Shown: positions 26,199 through 34,734, counted from the first letter of the stretch. The stretch is DNA of 64,000 nt from Paenibacillus agri (GCF_013359945.1 NZ_JABWCS010000217.1:165812-229811), one strand, 5' to 3'. Numbers and translations: made by a program. Notes: a model not told the origin generated them from the sequence alone.

Positions 26199-26510
26199 TC
26201 ACCTCTTACGCATATGGTCTTCTAATGCGGATATATCCTGGTACCATTCTTCTAGCTGATGGCCTTCCTGGCGGTGTTTTCTCAGCTTCTCCAGCAGCAG
26301 ATCATCCATTTCACGATAAGAAATGCCGAGTCTGCGCCCCAGAATATAAGAACTCATAAGCAAGCTTGCCAGACTGTCACCTACACGGGTCGTACTGCCC
26401 TCCCATAAGGCTTTAAATAACCGCGAGACTTGATCAATTACTTCGGTTTTCAGCCATTCAATCACCTTGGCGCGTTTGGCTACATCCAGATCCTTCGGCA
26501 CATTGGGCAC
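26199..26510 (-). CDS. MazG-like family protein
   Basis: This 103-residue all-helical protein (MPNVPKDLDVAKRAKVIEWL) resembles the small MazG-like family found next to yybS-gdpP-rplI in Paenibacillus. MazG-fold proteins are NTP pyrophosphohydrolases, but I do not see the full EExxE metal-binding set, so catalytic activity is uncertain. It starts at GTG 26510, 9 nt after GGAGG. It is the first gene of the gdpP operon, and the TATAAT at 26545-26550 (minus) may be its -10. Confidence 0.7.
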   Translation of the reverse strand: MPNVPKDLDVAKRAKVIEWLKTEVIDQVSRLFKALWEGSTTRVGDSLASLLMSSYILGRRLGISYREMDDLLLEKLRKHRQEGHQLEEWYQDISALEDHMRKR

Positions 26511-26677
26511 GTCTCTCTACCTCCGGCTAAAAGCTTTATTCTCCATTATAGCATAAAAAAATTGTGGTCACACAAACCCCACCGGCGGCAGTGGCGCTTT
26601 CAAAAAAGGCCCGCATTCCGCTGGTGCCGGAAATACAGGCCTTGGTTTCGCTCTCTCGGATGACTAAGATAAGCTAG

Positions 26678-27103
26678 TTATAACGATTCCTGTGACTGCC
26701 GCGAGACGAACTTCTCACAGTATTCTATGATCTGACTGCGACGGACAATGCCAATGAACCGGTTCATATCATCGACCACTGGCACAAAATTCTGGATCTT
26801 GGCCAAGTTGATCAGATCCTCCATATCCGCTTCAATGGATACAGGCTTGTTGTTCATTCTGAGCGGTACATCTTTAAGCTGATATTTGGAGGCGTTCTCG
26901 AAAGTAACCTTGCCGTCCGAATCCTTTAGATACCAGAGCAGATCACCTTCTGTGACCGTTCCAGCGTATTCTCCGTTCCTGTTCAGTATCGGGATGGCTG
27001 TGTAACGGTGATGCTCCATTCTCTCCAGCGTCTGCCGTAGTGTAGAGTCCAGCGTAACGCAAGCCACCTCCTGCTTCGGGAGCAGAAAAAATGCAATGTT
27101 CAT
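26678..27103 (-). CDS. CBS-pair protein, CbpB/DarB-like
   Basis: This 141-residue protein consists of two CBS motifs (TLRQTLERMEHHRYTAIPIL and LINLAKIQNFVPVVDDMNRF) and nothing else. The length and the N-terminal MNIAFFLLPKQEVACV resemble YkuL/DarB (CbpB), which binds c-di-AMP and otherwise stimulates the stringent-response synthetase Rel. The nearby gdpP fits that role, but ligand binding is inferred. ATG 27103 is 8 nt after GAGGAGG; the frame opens 42 nt upstream without a site. Confidence 0.8.
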   Translation of the reverse strand: MNIAFFLLPKQEVACVTLDSTLRQTLERMEHHRYTAIPILNRNGEYAGTVTEGDLLWYLKDSDGKVTFENASKYQLKDVPLRMNNKPVSIEADMEDLINLAKIQNFVPVVDDMNRFIGIVRRSQIIEYCEKFVSRQSQESL

Positions 27104-27230
27104 GTCTTGATCCTCCTCAAAGATTTCCGAAGGAATAACGTGCATAACCTTCCCCTTGTCATAGGGCCACCGTAATTATACGCGGAAACACATGAATAGT
27201 TCCAGCTTATTATACCATGAAGACAGCAAA

Positions 27231-27268
27231 CAGCAGCCACTAACATTATGAATGGCTGCTGCTTTTTT
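27231..27268 (+). terminator. Terminator-like hairpin between LCP and CBS genes
   Basis: A CAGCAGCCA/TGGCTGCTG stem (27231-27239 with 27253-27261) is followed on the plus strand by CTTTTTTC. The adjacent genes are on the minus strand, where the T-tract is poor (TTTGCTG). It may stop antisense transcription, or act weakly for the LCP gene. Confidence 0.45.
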
Positions 27269-27294
27269 CAACATATGGTATGAATTTATAGGGT

Positions 27295-28320
27295 TTATTC
27301 TGCCGCCGGCGTAGACTTCGGCTCCAGCGCGTTTAGTGCCTTGCCCGGCTGAATCAGTTGATCTGCTGGCGTTCCCGCATTGATCCAGTTATCGATCATC
27401 AGCTTAGCTTCACTCAAATCCTTTTGGTCTACAATGTCATAGGAAATACCGTCTATTCGCTTGCTTTCACCCATGACGGTGAAGCTGGAGATATCCATCT
27501 CCTTGCCGCTCATGAACTTCTTAGCCAAATCAAGAATCAAGGAAGGCTGGATGTCCGTCTTGAAGTTGTCACCCATAATATCGAGCAGCTCCGGAATGTT
27601 GCCGATCTGGCTGATCGACAGCATCTTGTTCGCAACCACATCAATGAACACTTGCTGACGTTTGGTCCGGTTAAAATCGCTATCTTCACGATAGCGTGTA
27701 TAGTTCAATGCTTCTTCACCGTTGTAATTGGATTTGCCGCCCTTGATCGTGAATTTCTCATGATCCTTGCCCTTGTTGACGATATCTTTCTTGATCGGCA
27801 GCGGTACCCCGCCGATAGCATCAACAGCATCCTTCAGTCCCTGGAAATTAATAGTGGCATAATATTGAATATCGTGTCCGAGCAGGGCCTCTAGCGTGTC
27901 CTTGGCCATTTGTTGGCCACCGAAAGCAAAGGCATGGTTGATCTTGTCTTTCTTGTTGCCGTTATGTCCGATGATTTCCGTATAGGTGTCACGTGGAATC
28001 GACACCAGCAGGATCTTGTAATCCTCCGGGCGCACCACCGCGTAGATCATCGTGTCCGACCGTGCGGTCTCATTACCGCGCTGGTCTGTTCCCAGCAGCA
28101 TGAGGGAAAACGGATCATTTTTATACACGATGGGTTCCGGCTTGGGCTTGTCGTCATTCACCAAAGGCTGATACGACTTCTCCACCAGCTTGCTCTCCAC
28201 TTGGTCGGAGAGGAACAGATCGAACGCAAGCACCATCAAAGGTTTACGGAACAGGAATCCTCCCGTCACGAGAATCAGAAGCACAATTAACGCGATATAT
28301 CGCTTTTTCAATTTTTTCAT
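27295..28320 (-). CDS. LytR-CpsA-Psr (LCP) family cell-wall ligase
   Basis: This protein of about 341 residues has a basic N-terminus, one membrane helix (about residues 9-27) and an extracellular LCP domain. The LCP motifs are visible: LLGTDQRGNETARSDTM, VSIPRDTYTEI, YATINFQGLKDAVDAIGG and YTRYREDSDFNRTKRQQ. LCP enzymes attach teichoic acids or other glycopolymers to peptidoglycan. Two adjacent ATG codons at 28323 and 28320 follow AGAAGGT; I chose 28320 for its spacing. The longer frame to 28404 has no ribosome-binding site. Confidence 0.9.
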   Translation of the reverse strand: MKKLKKRYIALIVLLILVTGGFLFRKPLMVLAFDLFLSDQVESKLVEKSYQPLVNDDKPKPEPIVYKNDPFSLMLLGTDQRGNETARSDTMIYAVVRPEDYKILLVSIPRDTYTEIIGHNGNKKDKINHAFAFGGQQMAKDTLEALLGHDIQYYATINFQGLKDAVDAIGGVPLPIKKDIVNKGKDHEKFTIKGGKSNYNGEEALNYTRYREDSDFNRTKRQQVFIDVVANKMLSISQIGNIPELLDIMGDNFKTDIQPSLILDLAKKFMSGKEMDISSFTVMGESKRIDGISYDIVDQKDLSEAKLMIDNWINAGTPADQLIQPGKALNALEPKSTPAAE

Positions 28321-28680
28321 CATTTGACCTTCTTTATTGTGGAATGAAAGAATAACAGATAACAATATATTGGCAATGGTCACCTTCGTTCTTAACGCAG
28401 GCACCCATGATAGGACTTCTCCGGCTGTAATGATAGTTGTCCCTATTCTGTTGCCTTATTGTTCCCCCTTTCCGGAAATAGGGTCATACCAATTATTAAA
28501 TAAACATTTGGAAATTTCGTTTGACTTCAGGCTTGGCCGGAAATGTAAAACTGCACTCCTTTGAATCTGCCTGTAGAACAATATTTCTATTGTAATCACT
28601 ATGAGCTCAAAAAGAAACAACAAAAAACGACAGTATTAATGGTAAAGCACCATACCGATGATGTAAATCGGCATGATGCT
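28321..28680. other. Intergenic region upstream of the LCP gene
   Basis: About 360 bp of AT-rich DNA contain the presumed LCP promoter and, at the right end, an imperfect hairpin (28644-28681) overlapping the stop of the next gene, probably its terminator. No small ORF with a good ribosome-binding site was seen on either strand. Confidence 0.4.
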
Positions 28681-29634
28681 TTATCTCCAGCTCAGTAAGG
28701 AAAAGGTCGCATTCAGGATATGCTTCACTCTCTCCCCGGTCGGCAAACTTCTGTAAAATCCATGGTTAAATAGCTTCGTAGCGGCTTCAAAACGGCTCTG
28801 GCTGGTCTCCGCCCCCAGCACAACGGCAATCAGCCGGTGTCCGTCCCGCTGAGCCGTTCCTGCGATGCAATAGCCCGATCGGATATCATACCCGGTCTTC
28901 AAGCCATCTGTTCCAGCATAGGCAAAAGCTCCGCCCATGGCAGGCAGCATCAGGTTCGTATTACTGGCATACATTCCCTTAGCTTTTAGCTGCATCTGTG
29001 TCCGGCTGCTGGCGTTCAGCACCTCGGGATGGCTGCGGATCAGGGCTGCTGCCAGCCTTGCCGTGTCCTTGGCTGTCATGAGGGTCTCACCGCTAATATA
29101 TCCCGGCGGACGGCTCGGTCCCAGCTCACTGGATGCCAGCCCGGAGGCATTGGTGAAGACTGTGCCTGACGACAGTCCCAGACTGCGGGCTTTCTCATTC
29201 ATCAGGACCACAAATGCATTCTCAGAACCAGCCGTATATTCAGCCAAGGCCACGGCTGCATCATTCGCAGAATACACGGTGATCCCTTCGAACAGCTCTC
29301 TAACAGTGTAGGTTTCCCCTCGTTTCAGGGATAAAGTTGCGCCTCCCAGAGAGCCTGCATAGGGACTAACCGTTATTCTGTCAGCCCAGTGGATGGCTCC
29401 CGTGGAAATGCGGTCCAGCACAATCATCTCTGTCATCAGCTTCGTCACGCTCGCTGTCGGCATCGCCTTATCACCGTTCGATTCCATCCATATGCTATCG
29501 CTATCCATATCCAGCAGTACAGACGCGCTAGCGTCAATGCGCGGCTTGAACCCCAGGCCTTCCGGCCGGCTCACTACAAGTATGGCAACGATTATTAGGG
29601 CTACTGCGACCCATATTATGCTCCGTCTCATCAT
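28681..29634 (-). CDS. Serine-type D-alanyl-D-alanine carboxypeptidase
   Basis: This PBP5-like enzyme of about 317 residues has a signal anchor near residues 3-24 and the three catalytic motifs of the family: SVTK (SxxK nucleophile), SAN (YSANDAAVALAEY) and KTG (DGLKTGYD). It trims the terminal D-Ala from peptidoglycan stem peptides. Unlike many PBP5 homologues it is short and lacks the C-terminal beta domain and amphipathic anchor, so it depends on the N-terminal helix. ATG 29634 is 9 nt after GGAGG. It is transcribed alone. Confidence 0.88.
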   Translation of the reverse strand: MMRRSIIWVAVALIIVAILVVSRPEGLGFKPRIDASASVLLDMDSDSIWMESNGDKAMPTASVTKLMTEMIVLDRISTGAIHWADRITVSPYAGSLGGATLSLKRGETYTVRELFEGITVYSANDAAVALAEYTAGSENAFVVLMNEKARSLGLSSGTVFTNASGLASSELGPSRPPGYISGETLMTAKDTARLAAALIRSHPEVLNASSRTQMQLKAKGMYASNTNLMLPAMGGAFAYAGTDGLKTGYDIRSGYCIAGTAQRDGHRLIAVVLGAETSQSRFEAATKLFNHGFYRSLPTGERVKHILNATFSLLSWR

Positions 29635-29784
29635 CGTCGTCATCCTCCATAATATATATGACGAATGAAACCCCATTTTGATTTCATATTTTTTGAAAAA
29701 AATAAATATTTTTTTGGAAAATACCCCTCGGATACCTACTTTTCACCAAAATCACAAGGTTAAGAAACGTATAACCGCCATGAA

Positions 29785-29832
29785 AATACAAAAACCGCAA
29801 GCAGGTTGACATAACAAACCCGGCTTGCGGTT
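29785..29832 (-). terminator. Terminator of the peptide-binding protein gene
   Basis: An AACCGCAAGC/GCTTGCGGTT stem (29793-29802 with 29823-29832) is followed on the minus strand by TTTGTATTTTC. Confidence 0.7.
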
Positions 29833-29854
29833 AAGCAGCAAAGGACAACGTCCT

Positions 29855-31576
29855 CTATTCTTCCTTGATCCACCATTTCTGCGGTTCAATAATATTGCCC
29901 ATGGAGTTGACCCGTACACCTTGCAGACGCTTGTTAACTGCGGTTATGGTCTCCCGTTCGGCGAAGAAGATCATAGGCACCTCTTCATTAATCAGCTTCT
30001 GCCATTTATAGTACACCTGTTTGCGGTATTCCTTATCATAAGATTTCATGCTAACTCCGTCACGAATCAGCTCTTCATTCTGCTGTGATGACCACCTTGG
30101 GTAGTTCCACAGATCATTCTCCCGCCATAAGCCTGATGGATCAGGGTCGCTGGCCAGACCCCAGACTCCGTTGAACAGCTCGATAGAGGGATCATCATTT
30201 TCTACCGCATCGTAGAAGGTATTCAGCTCCTTCAGACCTCCGTCACTCAGACGAACATCCAGTCCAACATCCCGCCAGTCCTGGATAATAGCCGCTGTGC
30301 GTGGTTCAGCCATCGCACTACCGATCATTGCATCATAATGGATAGTGAACTTCTTGCCTTGCGGATCTTCGCGCAATCCGTCTCCGTCCCTGTCAATATA
30401 GCCCGCTTGATCAAGCAGCTCCTTGGCCTTGTCCGGTGAGTAAGGATACGTATTGATCTCGGAATCGGGGATTTTGGCCCAGCTACTGCTCGGAATCGGT
30501 GTTTCTATAAGCCGGCCTAGCCCATAGGAAAAGGTATTGATAATACCTTGGCGGTCCAGTGCGTAGTACATGGCCTGGCGCAGCCTTTTATCCTTGAATT
30601 TCGGGTTGTCCATGACAACCTTCTGCGCATCATTATCCCAGTGTCCAAATTTGAAGCCGATATATTCATACGACAGCTCCGGTGTCTGCAGCAAGTCCAC
30701 AGTATCCAGCTTGTTTAAGCTCTCATACGCATCGCGGGGTACCGTTTCGATATCAACCTCACCTTGTTCGAACAAACTGGTGATCCGCTTCTCATCAGAT
30801 ACTTTGTACAGTACACCATCCAAATGCGCTTTTCCCTGATAGTAATTGTCAAAACGCTTCAGCTCCACCGACTGGCCCGGCTGAATTCGGGTGATCTCAA
30901 ACGGACCGATGCCGATGGGGTGCTTCCGCACCTGGTCACTGGTTGGCATATCCTTGACCGCAACGTCTGTGAAGTATTTCTTATTCATCGGATACGGCCA
31001 CAGATTGTCGATCGAGTTCACTCTTGCAGTCGCCATCGTAATTCGGATGGTGTAGGGATCAACCACCTTGATGCCGGATATTTCCTTAGCCTTGCCGGTG
31101 TGATAAGCGTCAGCTCCCTGGATCATTTCCACACTATAGTAACGCGAACCCGTGTAGTCGGGACTCGCAATGGTTTCCAGCGCAAACTTCCAATCCTCTA
31201 CCGTCAACTCGTCCCCGTTGTGCCAACGGATACCCGGCTTGATTTTGAAAGTGAATACTCTGTGATCCTCCGCTTCCATCCAAGTGGCAATATTCGGTTT
31301 CGTCGATAAATCATCCTCTATAGTGAACATCGCTTCTGTGCTGAATTGCAGTACATTATAATCATCTTCACCTTCATAGAATGCAGGTTCAAATAACCCC
31401 TGAAATGGCGAAGCATAGCCATACGTAACAATACCGCCCGCCTGTGGCTGTTCTGCCGCTTCTGAGTGGCTTGCAACAGACAGAGCACTATTGGAGTCCC
31501 TTCCGTTGCACGCGGACACCAGGACTGCTATCATAAGCAGCCACAGTGCGATCCCGCTCCTTCTCTTGTTAATCAT
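29855..31576 (-). CDS. Peptide ABC transporter substrate-binding lipoprotein
   Basis: This 573-residue lipoprotein has a signal peptide ending in the lipobox LVSAC and a mature SBP_bac_5 (OppA/DppA) fold, with ADAYHTGKAKEISGIKVVDP and YYQGKAHLDG among its family-like motifs. It would capture oligopeptides outside the membrane for an ABC importer, but no permease or ATPase gene is adjacent, so it is an orphan receptor. ATG 31576 is preceded by GAAGGGAAGG; the frame opens 123 nt earlier without a site. Confidence 0.88.
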   Translation of the reverse strand: MINKRRSGIALWLLMIAVLVSACNGRDSNSALSVASHSEAAEQPQAGGIVTYGYASPFQGLFEPAFYEGEDDYNVLQFSTEAMFTIEDDLSTKPNIATWMEAEDHRVFTFKIKPGIRWHNGDELTVEDWKFALETIASPDYTGSRYYSVEMIQGADAYHTGKAKEISGIKVVDPYTIRITMATARVNSIDNLWPYPMNKKYFTDVAVKDMPTSDQVRKHPIGIGPFEITRIQPGQSVELKRFDNYYQGKAHLDGVLYKVSDEKRITSLFEQGEVDIETVPRDAYESLNKLDTVDLLQTPELSYEYIGFKFGHWDNDAQKVVMDNPKFKDKRLRQAMYYALDRQGIINTFSYGLGRLIETPIPSSSWAKIPDSEINTYPYSPDKAKELLDQAGYIDRDGDGLREDPQGKKFTIHYDAMIGSAMAEPRTAAIIQDWRDVGLDVRLSDGGLKELNTFYDAVENDDPSIELFNGVWGLASDPDPSGLWRENDLWNYPRWSSQQNEELIRDGVSMKSYDKEYRKQVYYKWQKLINEEVPMIFFAERETITAVNKRLQGVRVNSMGNIIEPQKWWIKEE

Positions 31577-31887
31577 ATGTTCCTTCCCTTCTCTTATTCT
31601 GTGATGCCATGGGTGTCTGTGACAGGATGGATGAAAGGCAAAGGGATGTAGATCCCTTTGGATTGTAACGGGGTACTCCTCTAGAGAAGAATAAACCATT
31701 GGTCAATTCAATATATATCTGTTAAAAATGCCTAATAGTCACCACTATACTTATACTATAGAAGAATATATACAATAATTCGGGCAAAGTGAAGTCAATA
31801 ATTTAACCAATACACCTCCAGTCCCGGCAAAATAGCGCGCAAAAGAGCCTGCCCCTGCGGGCAGACCCTTGTATCTTTGTATGTTTA
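31577..31887. other. Intergenic region between the peptide-binding gene and the MutS2-like gene
   Basis: About 310 bp. The left third is open in the lipoprotein frame but appears untranslated. A TTGACT on the minus strand near 31790-31800 and AT-rich sequence below it may form the lipoprotein promoter. A terminator for the MutS2-like gene is at 31841-31866. Confidence 0.35.
31841..31866 (-). terminator. Terminator of the MutS2-like gene
   Basis: A GTCTGCCC/GGGCAGGC stem (one G-U pair) is followed on the minus strand by TCTTTTGC; the T-tract is short. Confidence 0.5.
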
Positions 31888-33921
31888 TTACCGTTCTTCT
31901 TCCAGTTCAACCGTCAATCCTTCCACATGCTTGCGGTTCATTAGCTTGCGTTTCTTGCGGTTTTCCTTACTCTCAAAAATAATATCCATATCATAATCCT
32001 CAGGATACAGCTCCTCCTTCGAAATGTACGGCTTAAGACGTTTGTGATTGATGCTTAGCCGCTGCTTCTGAATCATCACGCCGACCATTCCCAGCGAATT
32101 CCGCTGCTCGTAGACAATACCTGTCCTTCCCAGTGAACTGACAAATACAGCATCGCCTATTTCAAAATCCCGCCGCGGAACTGGAATCTGCTGACCCTCC
32201 TCACCGTGGCTTTGAGCTCCCTCAGGAGTGCTTTGCTGTCCCTTTCCGCTGTTATATGGGTTCCGCTCTTTCTTACTCTCATTCCCCGTCATCTGTTCCA
32301 TATTGTTGACCTGGGCTTCACACCTGGTATTCCATAGATTGATAGCCTGCGGTTCTTGCCCTTGCTGTGCTTCTACAATTTGCCGGGAACGACGGATGAC
32401 CTCGACCGGAATGCCAAGCTTCTCCGCAATTTGCAGGGCATAGCTTTCGCCCGCTTCGCCGATGGTCAGCCGGTATAACGGCTGCAATGTATCTTTATCA
32501 AACTCCATTCGTGCATTCTGAAATCCGGGAGTAGCGGCGGCGAAGCTTTTCAGCTCATTAAAATGGGTGGTGACGATGATATTGGCCCCTTGGCGGCTCA
32601 GCTCTTCCAGAATCGCTATGGAAAGCGCAATCCCCTCCCCTGGGTCAGTACCTGCCGCCAGCTCATCAATCAACAACAGTACACCTTTACTGGCATTGCG
32701 CAGCATGCCCTCGATACTCTTCATCTGTGCCGAGAATGTGCTGAGCGATTGCGCCAGACTTTGTCCATCTCCAATTACGCTCATGATCTCGGTGAAAATA
32801 GGAAATTCGCTGCCGTCCGCCACCGGAATCAGCAGACCGGATTGAACCATAAGCGCTAGCAAGCCTAGTGTTTTAAGCACCACCGTCTTGCCACCCGTAT
32901 TAGGTCCGGTCACAATCAGGGACTGATAGCCTTTGCCAATGCTCAGGTTGATGGGAATCATCTCTTTGAGCATCGGATGCCGTCCGCCGTTCATTACCAG
33001 AATCCCTTGCTCATTGAGCCTGACGGCAATTCCGCCGATACTTCGGGCATATTTGGCTTTGGCAAAGATGAAATCATACGTCCCGGTGACCTCAATATTC
33101 AGTCGCAGCGCTTCCTGCTCCCGCTCTACAAGCCCGGTTAGCATACTCAGAATTATTGCCTCCTCCCGTGCTTCTTCAGCTGACAGCAGATCCAGTTCGT
33201 TCTGGAGCGCAGCTATCTCATCAGGCTCCACATAGACTGTCTGCCCACTTGTGGATTGATCCAGCACACTCCCTTTGACCTGCTTGTGGTACTCCCGTTT
33301 CACGGGGATGACATACCGGCCGTTACGCATACTGAAGAGCTGTTCTTGTAAAATTGACTGGTGACGGGACATGATCCCCTCGATTTTTCTTTGCAGACGA
33401 AGCCGGGCCGCTTTAAGCCGCTTTCGTGCCCGCTCCAGCCCCTTACTGGCCCCATCATCAATGACACCAAAACGTATGCACCGGTTAATCTCATCCTGTA
33501 CATGCCTTAGCTCCATTACTGAGGACGCATAAGCGCCAATCCGGGGGGCAATCTGCTCCTTCGAGGCCATATATTTACGTAACTGGCTGCAGCTGTTCAG
33601 AAAGGTGGCCACCGCTGTAAAATCCTTCTCACTGTAAAGATACCCCGTTCCTATCAGTGACATGAGCCATTCCATCCCTTCCAGTGAAGGAATGGGTACA
33701 CTCGCCCCTCTGTCCTGAAGGTCCCTGGCCTCCTCTGCCTCCTCCAATGCTCTCCTTATCACGGTAAGAGTCTTCATCGGCTCCAATTGCTGAATTAAAT
33801 TCTTACCCACATAAGAAACCGCAAAATGTTCAAGCTCCTCTTTAATGGTTTCATATTCCAGCGTGATCATACTTTGTCTGTCCAAGCTTTCTTCCTCCTT
33901 TGGCTTGCTTTTCGCTTCCAT
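31888..33921 (-). CDS. MutS2-like ATPase lacking the Smr nuclease domain
   Basis: This 677-residue protein has the MutS2 layout: core/clamp helices (about 20-330), ATPase with Walker A GPNTGGKT (339-346), Walker B LLLIDELAAGTDP (about 415-427), STFSAQM and TTHFNEL, then a short charged linker and a KOW-like beta domain at about 586-630 (IGDAVFVSSLGRTGIVYE). It ends at NRKHVEGLTVELEEER, where a full-length MutS2 (about 785 residues) would enter the Smr nuclease. Known MutS2 proteins suppress recombination or split collided ribosomes; losing Smr leaves only the ATP-driven activity. ATG 33921 has AAGGA 7 nt upstream. Two terminators lie in its leader. Confidence 0.85.
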   Translation of the reverse strand: MEAKSKPKEEESLDRQSMITLEYETIKEELEHFAVSYVGKNLIQQLEPMKTLTVIRRALEEAEEARDLQDRGASVPIPSLEGMEWLMSLIGTGYLYSEKDFTAVATFLNSCSQLRKYMASKEQIAPRIGAYASSVMELRHVQDEINRCIRFGVIDDGASKGLERARKRLKAARLRLQRKIEGIMSRHQSILQEQLFSMRNGRYVIPVKREYHKQVKGSVLDQSTSGQTVYVEPDEIAALQNELDLLSAEEAREEAIILSMLTGLVEREQEALRLNIEVTGTYDFIFAKAKYARSIGGIAVRLNEQGILVMNGGRHPMLKEMIPINLSIGKGYQSLIVTGPNTGGKTVVLKTLGLLALMVQSGLLIPVADGSEFPIFTEIMSVIGDGQSLAQSLSTFSAQMKSIEGMLRNASKGVLLLIDELAAGTDPGEGIALSIAILEELSRQGANIIVTTHFNELKSFAAATPGFQNARMEFDKDTLQPLYRLTIGEAGESYALQIAEKLGIPVEVIRRSRQIVEAQQGQEPQAINLWNTRCEAQVNNMEQMTGNESKKERNPYNSGKGQQSTPEGAQSHGEEGQQIPVPRRDFEIGDAVFVSSLGRTGIVYEQRNSLGMVGVMIQKQRLSINHKRLKPYISKEELYPEDYDMDIIFESKENRKKRKLMNRKHVEGLTVELEEER

Positions 33922-33939
33922 CTAACTATCCTTCAACGC

Positions 33940-33978
33940 AAAAAAGGGCAAAGAATGCCACTACGGCAGTCTTTGCCC
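33940..33978 (-). terminator. Leader terminator 2 of the MutS2-like gene
   Basis: A 14-bp stem (GGGCAAAGACTGCC with GGCATTCTTTGCCC, one mismatch) has a 5-nt loop and is followed on the minus strand by TTTTTTGCG. It ends about 20 nt before the ATG, directly ahead of the ribosome-binding site, which is an attenuator position. Confidence 0.75.
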
Positions 33979-34045
33979 TCATTTCCGGCTATTGTCCTTT
34001 GTTCAGCTCCTATGACACTACAGATCCACTGCAGAACCCATGAAA

Positions 34046-34075
34046 CCAAAAAAACCGTGCTGCAAGAGCACGGTT
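34046..34075 (-). terminator. Leader terminator 1 of the MutS2-like gene
   Basis: A perfect 9-bp stem (AACCGTGCT with AGCACGGTT) with a 5-nt loop is followed on the minus strand by TTTTTGG. It lies about 125 nt before the MutS2-like start. Confidence 0.8.
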
Positions 34076-34244
34076 AAATACAAAGAGAATAACAGCCGTA
34101 AACAGGCTATTCGACGCTTCGTGTGTTCTTAACTAACTCATTCACCCTTCGGACTTCAGAAACCGCCGTAACGCGGACTCAAACAGAGCACGCCTTATTG
34201 TTAAGACGGGCCTTGCTGTCTTTTCTCCAGGTGATATGAAATTA

Positions 34245-34268
34245 CTAGTTAAGAACGCTCACCAACAT
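34245..34268 (-). CDS. Candidate seven-residue leader peptide (MLVSVLN)
   Basis: ATG 34268 follows AAAGGGG with an 8-nt spacer, an excellent ribosome-binding site, and reads MLVSVLN then TAG. It starts about 26 nt into the predicted transcript. Codons 5-7 and part of the stop are the 5' arm of an 11-bp long-range stem, so a translating or stalled ribosome would change downstream folding. There is no run of identical codons, so amino-acid-specific attenuation is less likely than sensing of translation or antibiotic stress. Confidence 0.45.
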   Translation of the reverse strand: MLVSVLN

Positions 34269-34300
34269 CAAAATTTCCCCTTTAGTTATAGGATAATTGT

Positions 34301-34329
34301 AATTTACTACATAAACCAGCTAACGTCAA
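34301..34329 (-). promoter_or_regulatory. Promoter of the MutS2-like leader
   Basis: On the minus strand TTGACG (34324-34329) and TAAATT (34301-34306) are 17 bp apart. It lies about 70 bp beyond the rpsR terminator. Confidence 0.6.
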
Positions 34330-34399
34330 ACTTCTCCGCTCTTATATAACGAACCCTTCTCCCGTCCACGCCCTTCCTGGACAAATAGTCGGAACACAA

Positions 34400-34427
34400 C
34401 AAAAAAGACAGCCGGTTGCCCGGCTGC
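34400..34427 (-). terminator. Terminator of rpsF-ssb-rpsR
   Basis: A CAGCCGG/CCGGCTG stem is followed on the minus strand by TCTTTTTTG, 15 bp after rpsR. Confidence 0.8.
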
Positions 34428-34441
34428 CTCTGTAAAGCGTA

Positions 34442-34714
34442 CTATTCCGTTGTGTAAGGCAGCAACGCGATTTGACGCGAGCGTTTTACAGCAATGGTAA
34501 GAGCACGTTGGTATTTTGCACTTGTGCCTGTTACACGACGCGGCAAAATCTTTCCGCGTTCGCTGATGAATTTCTTGAGAAGCTCAGTATCTTTATAATC
34601 AATGTGAGTAATCTTGTTCACAGTGAAGTAACATACTTTTTTACGCTTGTTGCGTCCACCACGACGAGCTGGTCTCTTGTCGTTGTCTCCGCCTTCTCTT
34701 TGTTTGAAAGCCAT
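34442..34714 (-). CDS. rpsR: 30S ribosomal protein S18
   Basis: This 90-residue protein has the S18 signature KVCYFTVNKITHIDYKDTEL and the basic tail TAKYQRALTIAVKRSRQIAL-like core (here GTSAKYQRALTIAVKRSRQI). It pairs with S6 on the 30S platform. The single Cys and no CxxC zinc pair mark it as the zinc-independent form. It is the last gene of rpsF-ssb-rpsR, 20 bp after ssb. Confidence 0.97.
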   Translation of the reverse strand: MAFKQREGGDNDKRPARRGGRNKRKKVCYFTVNKITHIDYKDTELLKKFISERGKILPRRVTGTSAKYQRALTIAVKRSRQIALLPYTTE

Positions 34715-34734
34715 GTCAGTTCAGTCCTTCCTTA

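Larger units (their letters stand above)
33940..34294 (-). promoter_or_regulatory. Candidate attenuation leader of the MutS2-like gene
   Basis: This transcribed leader of about 370 nt begins near 34294 and contains a seven-residue ORF, an 11-bp long-range stem (GTTCTTAACTA, complement of 34246-34256, with TAGTTAAGAAC, complement of 34125-34135) and two terminators (34046-34075 and 33940-33978). The last three leader codons and the first two bases of its stop form the 5' arm of the long-range stem. The octamer CGTGCTCT occurs both upstream (34185-34192) and in the first terminator's 5' arm (34065-34072), so an alternative pairing with that terminator's 3' arm is possible. It could instead be a small RNA ending at the first terminator. 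Confidence 0.55.

Noticed and set aside
34046..34294. Leader of the MutS2-like gene as 6S RNA, T-box or a known riboswitch
   Set aside because: I found no T-box AGGGTGGNACCGCG-like motif, no riboswitch core I know, and the closing stem is internal instead of joining the ends as in 6S RNA.
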